Below, one piece after another: positions 26,266-35,884 of a stretch of DNA of 64,000 nt. A program made the position numbers and the translations under genes. The DNA is from JBFHIJ01 sp963678775 (GTDB lineage Bacteria > Bacteroidota > Ignavibacteria > Kapaibacteriales > UBA2268), in the NCBI GenBank assembly GCA_963678775.2, contig CAXXGR010000002.1, forward strand, positions 1-64,000. Reading direction: 5' to 3'. The notes beneath the pieces are model-generated. The model saw nothing but the letters and a program-made list of their open reading frames with translations, had not been told where the DNA came from and searched no databases. Numbering within the stretch: position 1 is the stretch's first letter; the number at the start of each line of letters is the position of its first letter.

Positions 26266-27579
26266 TTAGTAAAATATCAACTGCACTATTATGAAAATTG
26301 GTAACAATACAATCAATGAAAATTTGAATATATAAGAGAAGAAATCAGGCATTTTGATATTCTGACTTTCAGCTATTGATTTCACCATAAAGTTCGGTCC
26401 ATTGCCTATATATGTCATTGCACCAAAAAACACTGATGATGTGCATATTGCTTTTAATATTAGTTCCGGCACACCTGCAACCATATTCACACCTTGTGAT
26501 ATGGTCGGATCCTGAGCAACTAAGCCCAATGCCAGAGAGTGGAAAGTCACTGCTGTAGGGGCGTTATCCAAAAACCCACTCAAGCCTCCTGTAGCATAAT
26601 AAAACATCTGCACTGAGTCGATACCTAAACTGGCGGCGTGAGTCTCTAAAAATTTTAATGCAGGCACCATCGTAACAAAGATACCTATGAAAAGGAACGC
26701 AACCTCTTCGATTGGCTCCCATGTAAACTGATTTGCCTCGCGAGTAGCCTTCTTAGTGACTAGCAAAGACAAAATAGCCATCAAAGCAATAACGCCTTCT
26801 CTAATAAATGCGAGATTATGATTATGATGAATTGCCTCAATAGTATTGCCATTGATAAATGCTACTGCAAGTACTACTCCAATTAGCCATAAAAAGTTTA
26901 GACTGCCTTTTATTTTGATTGGCCTTTGTTGCTCATGATCTAAGCGAACAGCTTCAGGATCTTCTTTTTTCCAATAATAATTATCTACTATCAAGTAAAT
27001 ACCTACTAATAAACCATTGACTAATAGCCATTTTGGCCAAAGAGATAAAAACCATGTAAACTCTGCGCCTCTGAGATACATCAAAAATAATGGCGGATCC
27101 CCCAAAGGAGTCATTAAGCCACCACAATTTGCAACAACTGCTATAAAGAACAGAATTGTATGTACTTTATGTTTTCTTTCTTTGTTCGTACTAATTAATG
27201 GTCGAATTAGTAACATAGCTGCTCCGGTAGTACCCATAAGCGATGCTAATATCCCTCCTATACCAATGATAGAAGCATTAATCGTAGGCTTAGATTCTAT
27301 GTTGCCATCTACAAATATCCCACCGGTAATCACAAATAAACTACCTAGTAATACTATAAATGGGATATAATCAAATACCACCTGATGAATCAAAGCATGA
27401 GTCATACCGCTAAAGATCAGCCATGCCGCAGTTGGTATGCCTAAACCTAATGCTACTAATAACTTATTCTTGTTATGCTCCCACCAGTGACCTGCAACCA
27501 ATGGAAACACAGCAATAGCTCCGAGCATTAGCACAAAAGGAATCAGAGCCCAAAGCGGAATTTCTTGTACATGTTCCAT
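26266..27579 (-). CDS. Sodium:proton antiporter, NhaD/CitMHS-type
   Basis: 437-residue inner-membrane transporter with about 12 hydrophobic segments. It belongs to the ion-transporter group that includes NhaD and the putative citrate transporters. Recognisable segments are IGIGGILASLMGTTGAAMLL, VVANCGGLMTPLGDPPLFLM, the mirrored GGLSGFLDNAPTAVTFHSLA and SSVFFGAMTYIGNGPNFMVK. The paired GTTGAA/DNAPT and LGDPP/IGNGPN elements are the two inverted repeats that form the ion site. Placement beside complex I would fit a role in sodium or pH balance, but it has its own terminator and is not in the nuo operon. A citrate or other carboxylate substrate is less likely but not excluded. Confidence 0.85.
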   Translation of the reverse strand: MEHVQEIPLWALIPFVLMLGAIAVFPLVAGHWWEHNKNKLLVALGLGIPTAAWLIFSGMTHALIHQVVFDYIPFIVLLGSLFVITGGIFVDGNIESKPTINASIIGIGGILASLMGTTGAAMLLIRPLISTNKERKHKVHTILFFIAVVANCGGLMTPLGDPPLFLMYLRGAEFTWFLSLWPKWLLVNGLLVGIYLIVDNYYWKKEDPEAVRLDHEQQRPIKIKGSLNFLWLIGVVLAVAFINGNTIEAIHHNHNLAFIREGVIALMAILSLLVTKKATREANQFTWEPIEEVAFLFIGIFVTMVPALKFLETHAASLGIDSVQMFYYATGGLSGFLDNAPTAVTFHSLALGLVAQDPTISQGVNMVAGVPELILKAICTSSVFFGAMTYIGNGPNFMVKSIAESQNIKMPDFFSYIFKFSLIVLLPIFIIVQLIFY

Positions 27580-28162
27580 TTCCGAACATACCTTACATGT
27601 ATTAATAAAATGAGATATACCATTTGATTTGCGTGACTATTATACAATTACTAATTTACGCATTATTCACTGCATATCAAGTAAAAGAATATTAAACTCT
27701 ATCAATATTCTTTAGACTATTATCACTTTGCCATAACTCTATTGTCAATTATACTAAACAAAAAATATGTTTTATAGTACATACTATACTGCCGCCTATA
27801 TGCGAGTCTTGCTAAAAGTAACGTTCTATTTTATGCAAAGTTTCGCTCTCCAAAAATGCGGACTCTATCTATAAAATGCTTATAGTATAGTCCATAATTA
27901 TTTCTTTTGAAATCTTACCTCTAAGCAACGGTTATAAAAAAACTTGTCGGTTTATCTTCTTCTAAATTTACTCGTACCATACACACTTTACCTATCACTG
28001 GGTGGCATTACAGCAGACCATGTTAGCAACTAAGCACTAAGGCATACTTTCTGTACATAAGTATTAGTTAAAACATGCAACTCTTCATAATTATTTATTT
28101 GCAGTTTGATATTTTTATACTATATTATATACTACTTATTTTATTTTATAGTCCGTATAAAT
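27580..28162. other. 583-bp intergenic region, no gene seen
   Basis: A divergent region between the antiporter (-) and histidine kinase (+) genes. AT-rich with many stops in all frames. I see no tRNA, no clear hairpin and no defensible promoter pair. Confidence 0.5.
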
Positions 28163-29329
28163 ATGAATTATCAAGAAAAAAGTAAATCAGAACTTATAGA
28201 AGAGCTACAATCGCGGGATAGATTTATACTCAATTATGAGCAGATGCAGGAGCAAGAACTCGACTTGACTTTTGCTTGGACTGGTAATTTGGGGCACTGG
28301 CATTGGGATATTAAAAAGAACCTTGTAAAATTCAACAAGAAAAAAGCAACTGCATTAGGATATAGCGAAGATGAAATCCCTGAAAATGTAGGTTTCGAGT
28401 GGTTTACCGAAAAGCTACACCCTGATGATTATGACATGGTGATGCAAAACATGGTGGATCATCTTCATCATAATTCAGATATATACGAAGTGGAATATAG
28501 AATCCAAGCCAAAAATGGTGACTGGAAATGGTATCATGACAGGGGCAAAATTACTCAAAGAGACGAACACGGAAACCCTACCTTTCTATCAGGAATTGTG
28601 TTTGATATCACAGAAAAGAAAGCAATAGAAGAAAAGCAATCAAAATTAATTGAAATGCTTTCAGAGCAGATGAAAATCCAGGAAAATATCTATTCTGTTA
28701 TATTTCATGATTTAGCAAATCCTCTAAACAGCATTATAGGATTTGCCAGAATACTTAAAGAAACTATTGAAAATGATAATTGCGACGATGATACAAAACG
28801 TTTCATAGATATCATGTACAAATCTTCTACCAATGCGATAAACATTACCAAGACTTTAATCAACTGGACTAAAGCGAAACGAGATTTTATTATTGATAAA
28901 GAAAGTTTTGATTTGTCCGAATTCTTAGCAGAGATCTTTGAAGAATTTGAAGTTTCGTTAAATTCAAAGAATTTGAAATATAACGTAAACATCCCGAATA
29001 ACCCACAAGTTACAACCAACAAGCCCATTTTAAAAATTGCGCTTCGAAACTTTATGTCCAATGCTATCAAATATTCTAATAATTCCGGCTCGATATCAAT
29101 AGCATTTGACAAGAATAATCTTACTATCTCAGATAATGGAGTTGGGATGGAACCGGATCAACTTCAAAAACTCTTCCAATCTAACTTATCGCCCTCTGTT
29201 GGAACTGCTTATGAAAAAGGACATGGTTTAGGCTTGATCATTGTTAAAGATTTATTAGACCAATCAAACATCAAGGTAGATATTCAATCTGAAGTTAACA
29301 AGGGCACAACTGTAACTTTGTTTTTATAA
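28163..29329 (+). CDS. PAS-domain sensor histidine kinase
   Basis: Soluble, cytoplasmic two-component sensor of 388 residues; no membrane segment is seen from the ATG at 28163. The frame could extend to a TTG at 28106, but that adds only a hydrophobic AT-rich stretch. A short N-terminal coiled segment is followed by a PAS_3-type domain (about 35-150: WHWDIKKNLVKFNKKKATAL, FTEKLHPDDYDMVMQ, VEYRIQAKNGDWKWYHDRGK, GIVFDITEKKA). The phosphoacceptor region has HDLANPLNSIIGFARIL (His about 182), and the ATPase domain has LRNFMSNAIKYSNNSG (N box), ISDNGVGM (G1) and GHGLGLIIVKDLL (G2). No response-regulator gene is adjacent, so its partner is unknown. Confidence 0.93.
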   Translation: MNYQEKSKSELIEELQSRDRFILNYEQMQEQELDLTFAWTGNLGHWHWDIKKNLVKFNKKKATALGYSEDEIPENVGFEWFTEKLHPDDYDMVMQNMVDHLHHNSDIYEVEYRIQAKNGDWKWYHDRGKITQRDEHGNPTFLSGIVFDITEKKAIEEKQSKLIEMLSEQMKIQENIYSVIFHDLANPLNSIIGFARILKETIENDNCDDDTKRFIDIMYKSSTNAINITKTLINWTKAKRDFIIDKESFDLSEFLAEIFEEFEVSLNSKNLKYNVNIPNNPQVTTNKPILKIALRNFMSNAIKYSNNSGSISIAFDKNNLTISDNGVGMEPDQLQKLFQSNLSPSVGTAYEKGHGLGLIIVKDLLDQSNIKVDIQSEVNKGTTVTLFL

Positions 29330-29477
29330 AATCAACATATAATGTCATAGAGTATGCTGTTTCAATAGATTGCATATTTTAGGCAATTACTTCCAAGTTC
29401 TAAAAGTCTGCTTTTTTTTGTATCTTGCCTTCTAATATTTTAACTAATCAAAATAGAACAATATAAGGCATAGTACG

Positions 29478-30941
29478 ATGGATGTTAGAGTAAGATTCGC
29501 ACCTTCCCCTACAGGCTACTTACACGTTGGCGGTCTCCGAACTGCACTTTACAACTACCTATTTGCCAAAAAACATGGTGGCAAGTGCATTTTACGTATA
29601 GAAGATACAGATAGAACACGCTTTGTAGACAATGCAACAGAAAATTTGATCAGCAACCTTAGATGGGCTGGTATCGAATTTGACGAAAGCTTAGAAAATG
29701 GTGGTGAGTTCGGCCCGTATATCCAATCCGAGAGATTTGACCTCTATACTAAATATGGGAAGGAACTCTTAGAAAAAGATCTTGCTTATTACGCTTTTGA
29801 CACTTCAGATGAGCTGGCAGAAATGAGAGACAGACTTCAGAAAGAAGGTGGCTCTTTCAAATACGATAGAAATAAAATGAGAAACTCTGTTACCATGGGA
29901 ATGGATGAAGCTAAAAAGCTTATAGATGCAGGCGAAAGTTATGTGATAAGAATGAAAGTGCCGGAAGAAGGTGAAGTTAAATTCAATGATATTATACGCG
30001 GGGAAGTGACTGTCCCTTGCAAAGATGTAGACGATCAAATCCTTCTCAAATCTGACGGATTTCCTACTTACCACTTAGCAAATGTGGTCGATGATCACTT
30101 TATGCAAATTTCGCACGTTATCCGTGGCGAAGAGTGGTTGCCTTCCACTCCAAAGCACGTTTTGCTTTATCAATTCTTCGGTTGGGACACTCCTGATTTT
30201 GCTCATCTGCCCCTTCTACTCAATGAAAAGAAAGCGAAGCTTAGCAAAAGACACGGAGACGTAGCAGTAGAAGATTTTAAAGCCAAAGGCTACCTAAAAG
30301 ATGCTTTCGTTAACTTTATTGCACTATTGGGCTGGAATCCTACAGGCGACAGAGAAATTTACACAATGCAAGAGTTTATTGACCTCTTCGATTTATCTAA
30401 AGTCAATAAAGCAGGTGCAGTTTTTGATCTAAAAAAACTAGCGTGGATGAATCAGCAATACTTGAAAGAGTTAAACTCTGCAGAAGCTACTCCATTGCTC
30501 AAAGCTGAATTAGAAAAATTTGGTGTTAGTGATTTGGAAGAGGACTTTGTTGCTCAAATCTTTGACTTATTCAAAGAACGCGTTACATTTATCAACGAAA
30601 TCCCTGAAATGACCGACTACTTATACGCTGAGCCTAAGGAATTTGACGAAAAATATATGGCTAAGAGATGGAAAGAAGACACTGCTGAAATGGTAAAACC
30701 GCTGATAGCTAAATTATCTGAATTGAACGAATTTACTCATGACAGCACTCACGACCTCACAAAAGCTTATTGCGAAGAAGCCGATGTGAAAATGGGACAG
30801 CTTATGCACCCACTAAGACTAATGCTTACAGGCAAATCTTCAGGTGCAGGTATGTTTGACACAATGGCACTTATTGGTAAAGAAGAATGTATGAAAAGAT
30901 TTGAAACATTTTTAGCTAAAAAAGAATCCGGCGAGTTATAG
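29478..30941 (+). CDS. gltX: Glutamyl-tRNA synthetase
   Basis: Class I aminoacyl-tRNA synthetase of 487 residues charging tRNA-Glu. It has the HIGH-type motif (FAPSPTGYLHVGGLRTALYN, LHVG at 15-18), ILRIEDTDRTRF, HVIRGEEWLPSTPKHVLLY and KLSKRHGDV (KLSKR at 254-258). The C-terminal anticodon-binding helical region is intact. Whether it is discriminating or also charges tRNA-Gln cannot be told from here. The next gene starts 2 bp after its stop. Confidence 0.97.
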   Translation: MDVRVRFAPSPTGYLHVGGLRTALYNYLFAKKHGGKCILRIEDTDRTRFVDNATENLISNLRWAGIEFDESLENGGEFGPYIQSERFDLYTKYGKELLEKDLAYYAFDTSDELAEMRDRLQKEGGSFKYDRNKMRNSVTMGMDEAKKLIDAGESYVIRMKVPEEGEVKFNDIIRGEVTVPCKDVDDQILLKSDGFPTYHLANVVDDHFMQISHVIRGEEWLPSTPKHVLLYQFFGWDTPDFAHLPLLLNEKKAKLSKRHGDVAVEDFKAKGYLKDAFVNFIALLGWNPTGDREIYTMQEFIDLFDLSKVNKAGAVFDLKKLAWMNQQYLKELNSAEATPLLKAELEKFGVSDLEEDFVAQIFDLFKERVTFINEIPEMTDYLYAEPKEFDEKYMAKRWKEDTAEMVKPLIAKLSELNEFTHDSTHDLTKAYCEEADVKMGQLMHPLRLMLTGKSSGAGMFDTMALIGKEECMKRFETFLAKKESGEL

Positions 30942-30943
30942 AT

Positions 30944-31384
30944 ATGAAATATGTTTGGGCTCTTGGTCTTTTACTTGTTATTTGGGGCTGCTCTGCAAAG
31001 CCTGCCTGCTATAACGAAACGAATAAGAATCAAATAATCAGATGGGGCACTTTTTACGCAGCATCTAATACTTTTGACGCGTATGAAATGAATAGTGCTG
31101 CTGAGATTTTCTCATATACTAAAGCAGATCGTAGCGATTTAACTGAGCTTGGCCAGGCAGATGTAGTTAGGTTTTGTCCTGCCATGAGGTCTATAGAATC
31201 AAATTTGCTAAAGACACAAGCATACAGTACTCCGGGCGACACCCTACTCTTTATAGAGTTAAATAACAAAAATACTGACTTGCAGATGCGATTCGCATGG
31301 AATCACTCTCATATCAATACCGGAAACAAACTTTGCATTGCTGCATTAGATTCCCTTAATGCCCTGCGCAACAGTATAAAATAG
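30944..31384 (+). CDS. Small hypothetical lipoprotein
   Basis: 146 residues. The N-terminus MKYVWALGLLLVIWGCSAKP looks like a lipoprotein signal with Cys 16 as the lipidation site, although Trp before Gly-Cys is unusual. The mature part has four further cysteines or fewer and no family I recognise (NSAAEIFSYTKADRSDL, SYTKAD; GDTLLFIELNNKNTDLQMRF). It starts 2 bp after gltX and shares its terminator, so it is probably co-transcribed, without an obvious functional link. Confidence 0.75.
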   Translation: MKYVWALGLLLVIWGCSAKPACYNETNKNQIIRWGTFYAASNTFDAYEMNSAAEIFSYTKADRSDLTELGQADVVRFCPAMRSIESNLLKTQAYSTPGDTLLFIELNNKNTDLQMRFAWNHSHINTGNKLCIAALDSLNALRNSIK

Positions 31385-31402
31385 ACAATAATATTTATTT
31401 CC

Positions 31403-31446
31403 AAGCCGTTACTGATTTCTATAATAATCAGTAACGGCTTTCTTAA
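31403..31446 (+). terminator. Terminator of the gltX-lipoprotein unit
   Basis: A perfect 15-bp stem: AAGCCGTTACTGATT (31403-31417) pairs with AATCAGTAACGGCTT (31426-31440), then TCTTAATTCT. It begins 18 bases after the stop at 31384. Confidence 0.9.
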
Positions 31447-31637
31447 TTCTCTAACAATTACTGTACACGATCTTGCGCTCAAGTCAAACAAGAGCTAAAT
31501 CGACAGTAAAGTCATACCCCTGCATAAACATAACTTTTATACGATAAATTCGTACGCTATAGAGAAATTTCATCAAATACTTTTAAACCATAACCAATAA
31601 TTTGGGTCTAAGTGAAAACACTAATTTTGGAGATATA

Positions 31638-34088
31638 ATGAACAAGTTTACTGGCATATTCCTTATCTTGCTTTTGGTATATAGTTCTTCTGCTCAGCAA
31701 GGTAGAGGGCGCAGGATGCAAGGCATGAATATTGGCACTATCGTAGGGAATGTGATAGCTGCAGACACTAAAAAAGCATTGCCTTATGCTAATATTTTTA
31801 TCAAAACTGTAAAAGATGATAAAACTGTTACCGGAGCTATCGGCAAACCGGACGGTAGTTTTAAGATTGAAAAGGTTCCTGTCGGAAAATACTATGCAGA
31901 AGTTAAGTTTATTGGGTATTCAAAAAAAATATTTAAAGATTTGACAATCTCTCCTAAAAATACTACTATAGATTTGGGCACAATCAAACTTGAACCCTCT
32001 GTTACTCGCACGGGTACAGCAGTAGTTACTGCAGAGCGTGAACGTGTTGAGTTTAAAATAGACAAAAAAGTAGTAAATATTGCTACTGATATTGCAGCAC
32101 AAGGCAAAACTGCAGCAGAGGCCCTTGAAAACGTTCCTTCTATCAACGTGGACGTAGAAGGCAACGTAAGTCTTAGAGGTAGTTCCAACTTCACTGTATT
32201 TATTGACGGCAGGCCAAGCGTGCTTGACGGCAACGAAATCTTACAACAACTGCCTGCTTCTGCCATTGATAATATAGAAATAATCACGAACCCTTCTGCA
32301 AAATATGATCCTGACGGCATGGCGGGGATTATTAATGTTGTTACTAAAAAAGATATGCTAAATGGACTCAGCGGTCTCCTTAATGTTTCTGCCGGTACAG
32401 GTGATAAGTATAATTCTGATTTTACTCTATCATACCGAACAAAAACTTTTGAGTTCTTCGGTGGGTTTGACTGGAGTGATAATAATTTCAAAGGCAATGG
32501 CGAAATGGAGCAGGAAACATACTACACTGATAGCACTGTCTTTAGGCAAAACCTAGGGGAAAGACTCTTCGCTCGCAATGGGACAAATGGCAAATTTGGC
32601 GTAGGCATAAACATCACCGATGCTACCAATATTAAATTAGAAGCTAACATTGGAACTCGTGGATTTGAAAGAAACGCTCTCACAAAAGCAAGCCAATACT
32701 CTGATGTTCGCGAGGATAAATATTACTATACAAATGATAATAATGCGATTCGAGATAGAGATTATTACAGTACCTCACTAGACTTCCTTCATAAATTTGA
32801 TGATAGTGGCCATCAGCTGACAGGTATGATATATTACTCATCAAAAGACGCTATGGGTACTGACTATGTCAACAAATTTACTACAGATCAAAGCTGGCAA
32901 AACAAAGTGCTTGACTATCAAACTAAATCTATAGAAGATGAGGAAGACGAAGATTATAGGTTCAAACTTGACTATTCCTTACCTCTATCAGAAACAGATA
33001 AGTTTGAATCCGGATGGCAAGGCAAAGTCTCAAAAGATTTTGAAAATTATACTTATTATAATCTCACCGATGGCGATTGGATTGTCGACGATATGTTTAC
33101 AAATGTTATGGATTTCAAACTAAACATACAGTCCCTTTATGCTACATATAGCGGTGCTCTAAGTGATTTTGGTTATCAGTTAGGCTTGCGTGGTGAGTAT
33201 ACTAAAAGAACTATAGATGTGGCTGCAGCTAATAAAGTTTACACTATTGATAGACTTGATATTTTCCCTACTCTACATATGTCGCAAAAAATTGGTAAAA
33301 AAGATCAAATTCTTGCAAGTTATAGTCGCAGAATACATAGACCACGTGGCAGAGATTTAGATCCATTCCCTTCTTTTATAGATGACTATAATATTCGTAT
33401 CGGTAATCCTGAATTAGAGCCTGAGTATGTAAACTCTATGGAAGTAGGGTATCAAAAAATGTTTGAGGGTGGCATGGTTTCTGTCGAGTCATTCTACAGA
33501 TTGTCTGAAAATTTAATCACCCGTACAATTCAGACTCACCCTGATGAACCGGGAGTTTTTTATCATACAACATCTAACTTAGATAAGTCTCACACTGCAG
33601 GCTTAGAGTTGATGACTAATTATGCGTTCACGCCATGGTTTAACCTAAACCTTACAGGCTCATATTTCTATTATAAATTAGATGGCTCTCTAGATGGAGA
33701 TGATGCTGTAAATAAAAGCACTAACAGTTGGAATTTGCGAGCTATGGGTAACTTTATATTAAGTAAAACGACCAGGGTTCAGTTTAATACATTTTATAAT
33801 GGCCCATCTGTTTCTGCTCAGGGTGATGTAAAAGGATTCTTTGATATGTCTGCTTCACTCAGGCAAGACTTTCTTGACAGAAAGCTAACTCTTGCTTTGA
33901 ATGCTAGAAGTATTATTGGTTCAATGAAGCATGACTTTACCACTAATGGTGTTAATTATTACACTCACAATATCTTCGAACGCGAAGCTCCTGTTATCTC
34001 CCTTTCTCTTTCTTATAGGTTTAATAACTTTAAGCAGGAAAAAGATAAAAATGGGAACGGTGGCGACGGCATGGACATGGATTTTTAG
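31638..34088 (+). CDS. TonB-dependent outer-membrane beta-barrel family protein
   Basis: 816-residue outer-membrane protein. The frame extends to 31602, but ATG 31638 is preferred: TTTTGGAGAT lies just upstream and it yields the signal peptide MNKFTGIFLILLLVYSSSAQ. A carboxypeptidase-regulatory-like beta-sandwich (about 30-110: GTIVGNVIAADTKKALPYAN, KPDGSFKIEKVPVGKYYAEV) is followed by a plug (VNIATDIAAQGKTAAEALEN, VEGNVSLRGSSNFTVFIDGR, IEIITNPSAKYDPDGMAGII) and an OMP_b-brl_3-type barrel (IGNPELEPEYVNSMEVGYQK). The Gly/Asp/Met-rich end DKNGNGGDGMDMDF is odd for a barrel C-terminus. The architecture differs from the three receptors at 3.5-10.1 kb, so it is a separate lineage. The substrate is unknown. 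Confidence 0.92.
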   Translation: MNKFTGIFLILLLVYSSSAQQGRGRRMQGMNIGTIVGNVIAADTKKALPYANIFIKTVKDDKTVTGAIGKPDGSFKIEKVPVGKYYAEVKFIGYSKKIFKDLTISPKNTTIDLGTIKLEPSVTRTGTAVVTAERERVEFKIDKKVVNIATDIAAQGKTAAEALENVPSINVDVEGNVSLRGSSNFTVFIDGRPSVLDGNEILQQLPASAIDNIEIITNPSAKYDPDGMAGIINVVTKKDMLNGLSGLLNVSAGTGDKYNSDFTLSYRTKTFEFFGGFDWSDNNFKGNGEMEQETYYTDSTVFRQNLGERLFARNGTNGKFGVGINITDATNIKLEANIGTRGFERNALTKASQYSDVREDKYYYTNDNNAIRDRDYYSTSLDFLHKFDDSGHQLTGMIYYSSKDAMGTDYVNKFTTDQSWQNKVLDYQTKSIEDEEDEDYRFKLDYSLPLSETDKFESGWQGKVSKDFENYTYYNLTDGDWIVDDMFTNVMDFKLNIQSLYATYSGALSDFGYQLGLRGEYTKRTIDVAAANKVYTIDRLDIFPTLHMSQKIGKKDQILASYSRRIHRPRGRDLDPFPSFIDDYNIRIGNPELEPEYVNSMEVGYQKMFEGGMVSVESFYRLSENLITRTIQTHPDEPGVFYHTTSNLDKSHTAGLELMTNYAFTPWFNLNLTGSYFYYKLDGSLDGDDAVNKSTNSWNLRAMGNFILSKTTRVQFNTFYNGPSVSAQGDVKGFFDMSASLRQDFLDRKLTLALNARSIIGSMKHDFTTNGVNYYTHNIFEREAPVISLSLSYRFNNFKQEKDKNGNGGDGMDMDF

Positions 34089-34115
34089 TGATTTAATAAA
34101 TTATTAGTTCTATAG

Positions 34116-34153
34116 AAAAACGCAGTATGGTTTATATCATCTGCGTTTTTTTT
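34116..34153 (+). terminator. Terminator of the outer-membrane barrel gene
   Basis: AAAAACGCAG (34116-34125) pairs with CTGCGTTTTT (34141-34150) and runs on into more T's, 27 bases after the stop. Confidence 0.85.
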
Positions 34154-34326
34154 GTTATGGAATAGTCAGGTTTTACTGTATCTATAATATTTACAATCAG
34201 CTCTATTTCTATTGCGATATTCTTAAATCTTATTAAGCACAGAAAATATTAGCTTTTTGCATGGTATATTGCATGTTAGCATATTTGCATGATACTTATC
34301 AGAAATAATATAATATAGGTTATAAA

Positions 34327-35589
34327 ATGAGTGCAAACTCGAACGTTAATGTTCGCTCTGAAATAGGCAATCTGGAAGGTGTTATATTGCATTCACCGGG
34401 TTTAGAAGTTAAAAACATGACTCCTGAAAATGCCGAAAGAGCACTTTATAGTGACATTCTCAATCTTTCAGTTGCTTCTCGCGAATACCGCCAGTTTAGC
34501 GACTGCCTCAAAAAAGTGACTAAAACATTTCAAGTCAGAGAATTACTTACTGATATTCTCAAAAATTCAGAAGTAAAACACGAACTTCTTTCAAAAATCG
34601 CTTTCAAAGAAAACGCTGCAGAAGTTATAGAAGAGATTCACGAGCAATCTCCTGAAGATATTTCCCGCCAGCTTATCGAAGGTGTGATGATGAAGAAAAA
34701 CACGCTCACAAGCTTCCTTGACCCTAATAGATACTCTCTTCGTCCGCTGCATAACTTTTTCTTTACGCGTGACGCTTCTATGACCATCAGGGATAAAATC
34801 TTAATCGGCAGGATGTCCAGCAATGTACGGGAACGTGAAGCTGACATAATGGAATCCATTTTCATGCATCACCCTGAGTTTGGTGTGACTACAGTCAATC
34901 CGGAAAACGCTGTTAAATTCGATCCAAAAATCGCTATTGAAGGTGGCGACGTCCTTGTAATTAAAGAAGACATATTTCTTATAGGTACAGGTCCAAGGAC
35001 TACTTCTCAAGGTATTGACTTCATACTTGATGAGCTTAAAAAAATCGGCGAGAAAAGACACGTAATAGTGCAGGAACTCCCTCACGAGCCGGAATCTTTT
35101 ATCCATCTTGACATGGCTTTCACTATGCTAGACACTGACAAGTGCATGGCCTACGAACCGCTTATACTAAAACCAAACAGATACCAAACAGTACACATTG
35201 AAATTGATAATGGTAAAGTAGTTTCTATCAAAAACGTGGAAAGTATACTCGATGCTCTCAAAAGCCTTGGAGTAGACTTAGAGCCGCTTTACTGCGGTGG
35301 TAGAGCTGACCTTTGGGTGCAGGAACGCGAGCAGTGGCACAGTGGCGCAAACTTTTTTGCGATAGGCCCAGGCAAAGTAATTGGTTACGAACGGAATGAT
35401 AAAACAATAGAAGAGTTAGCAAATCACGGCTTCGAAGTGCTTCCGGGAGCGGACGTAGCACGCGGTATTATCAGCCCTGATGCTTATGACAAATACGTCA
35501 TTACTATTGATGGTTCTGAACTTTCTCGTGGTGGCGGAGGCTGCAGATGCATGACTATGCCGGTCAGACGAAAATCTGTCAATTGGTAA
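34327..35589 (+). CDS. arcA: Arginine deiminase
   Basis: 420-residue cytoplasmic enzyme hydrolysing arginine to citrulline and ammonia. Guanidine-modifying fold motifs are visible: FTRDASMTI (substrate Asp), IEGGDVLVI, the catalytic His in ESFIHLDMAFTMLD, and the nucleophile Cys near the C-terminus in GGGGCRCMTMPVRR (probably Cys 408). Length and motif order match bacterial ArcA. No ornithine carbamoyltransferase or carbamate kinase gene is nearby, so the ATP-yielding pathway is not shown to be complete. It is a single-gene unit with its own terminator. The 5' leader is short and AT-rich, with no strong ribosome site. Confidence 0.95.
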   Translation: MSANSNVNVRSEIGNLEGVILHSPGLEVKNMTPENAERALYSDILNLSVASREYRQFSDCLKKVTKTFQVRELLTDILKNSEVKHELLSKIAFKENAAEVIEEIHEQSPEDISRQLIEGVMMKKNTLTSFLDPNRYSLRPLHNFFFTRDASMTIRDKILIGRMSSNVREREADIMESIFMHHPEFGVTTVNPENAVKFDPKIAIEGGDVLVIKEDIFLIGTGPRTTSQGIDFILDELKKIGEKRHVIVQELPHEPESFIHLDMAFTMLDTDKCMAYEPLILKPNRYQTVHIEIDNGKVVSIKNVESILDALKSLGVDLEPLYCGGRADLWVQEREQWHSGANFFAIGPGKVIGYERNDKTIEELANHGFEVLPGADVARGIISPDAYDKYVITIDGSELSRGGGGCRCMTMPVRRKSVNW

Positions 35590-35654
35590 TTTGCTGAAAT
35601 ACATAGGTAAGTAAACTAACTGAGTGAGTCTCAATTTAGTAATTATCAAACCAC

Positions 35655-35693
35655 AGCGTCTGAAATGATTGTAATGCCTTTCAGACGCTTTTT
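35655..35693 (+). terminator. Terminator of arcA
   Basis: A perfect 11-bp stem: AGCGTCTGAAA (35655-35665) pairs with TTTCAGACGCT (35679-35689), followed by TTTT. Confidence 0.88.
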
Positions 35694-35884
35694 ATGCAAA
35701 TAGATTAAACCGGATTTGTCATGAGATGTCATTATAGGCCCTGTAAATGACCTTAGAACCAATGAGCATTCTTACTTCCTCTGTAAGAAAATATTCCGTA
35801 ATTGCTTATTGATCAAGGGGTTTCAACCACTTGCCATTCAATGACTTTATAGCTTTTTCTTCTTTTCAAATGAGTTTTTTTGGC

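Noticed and set aside
34285..34314. TTGCAT - 18 bp - TATAAT as an arcA promoter
   Set aside because: It would leave a leader of only about six bases, and such matches are frequent in this AT-rich sequence.
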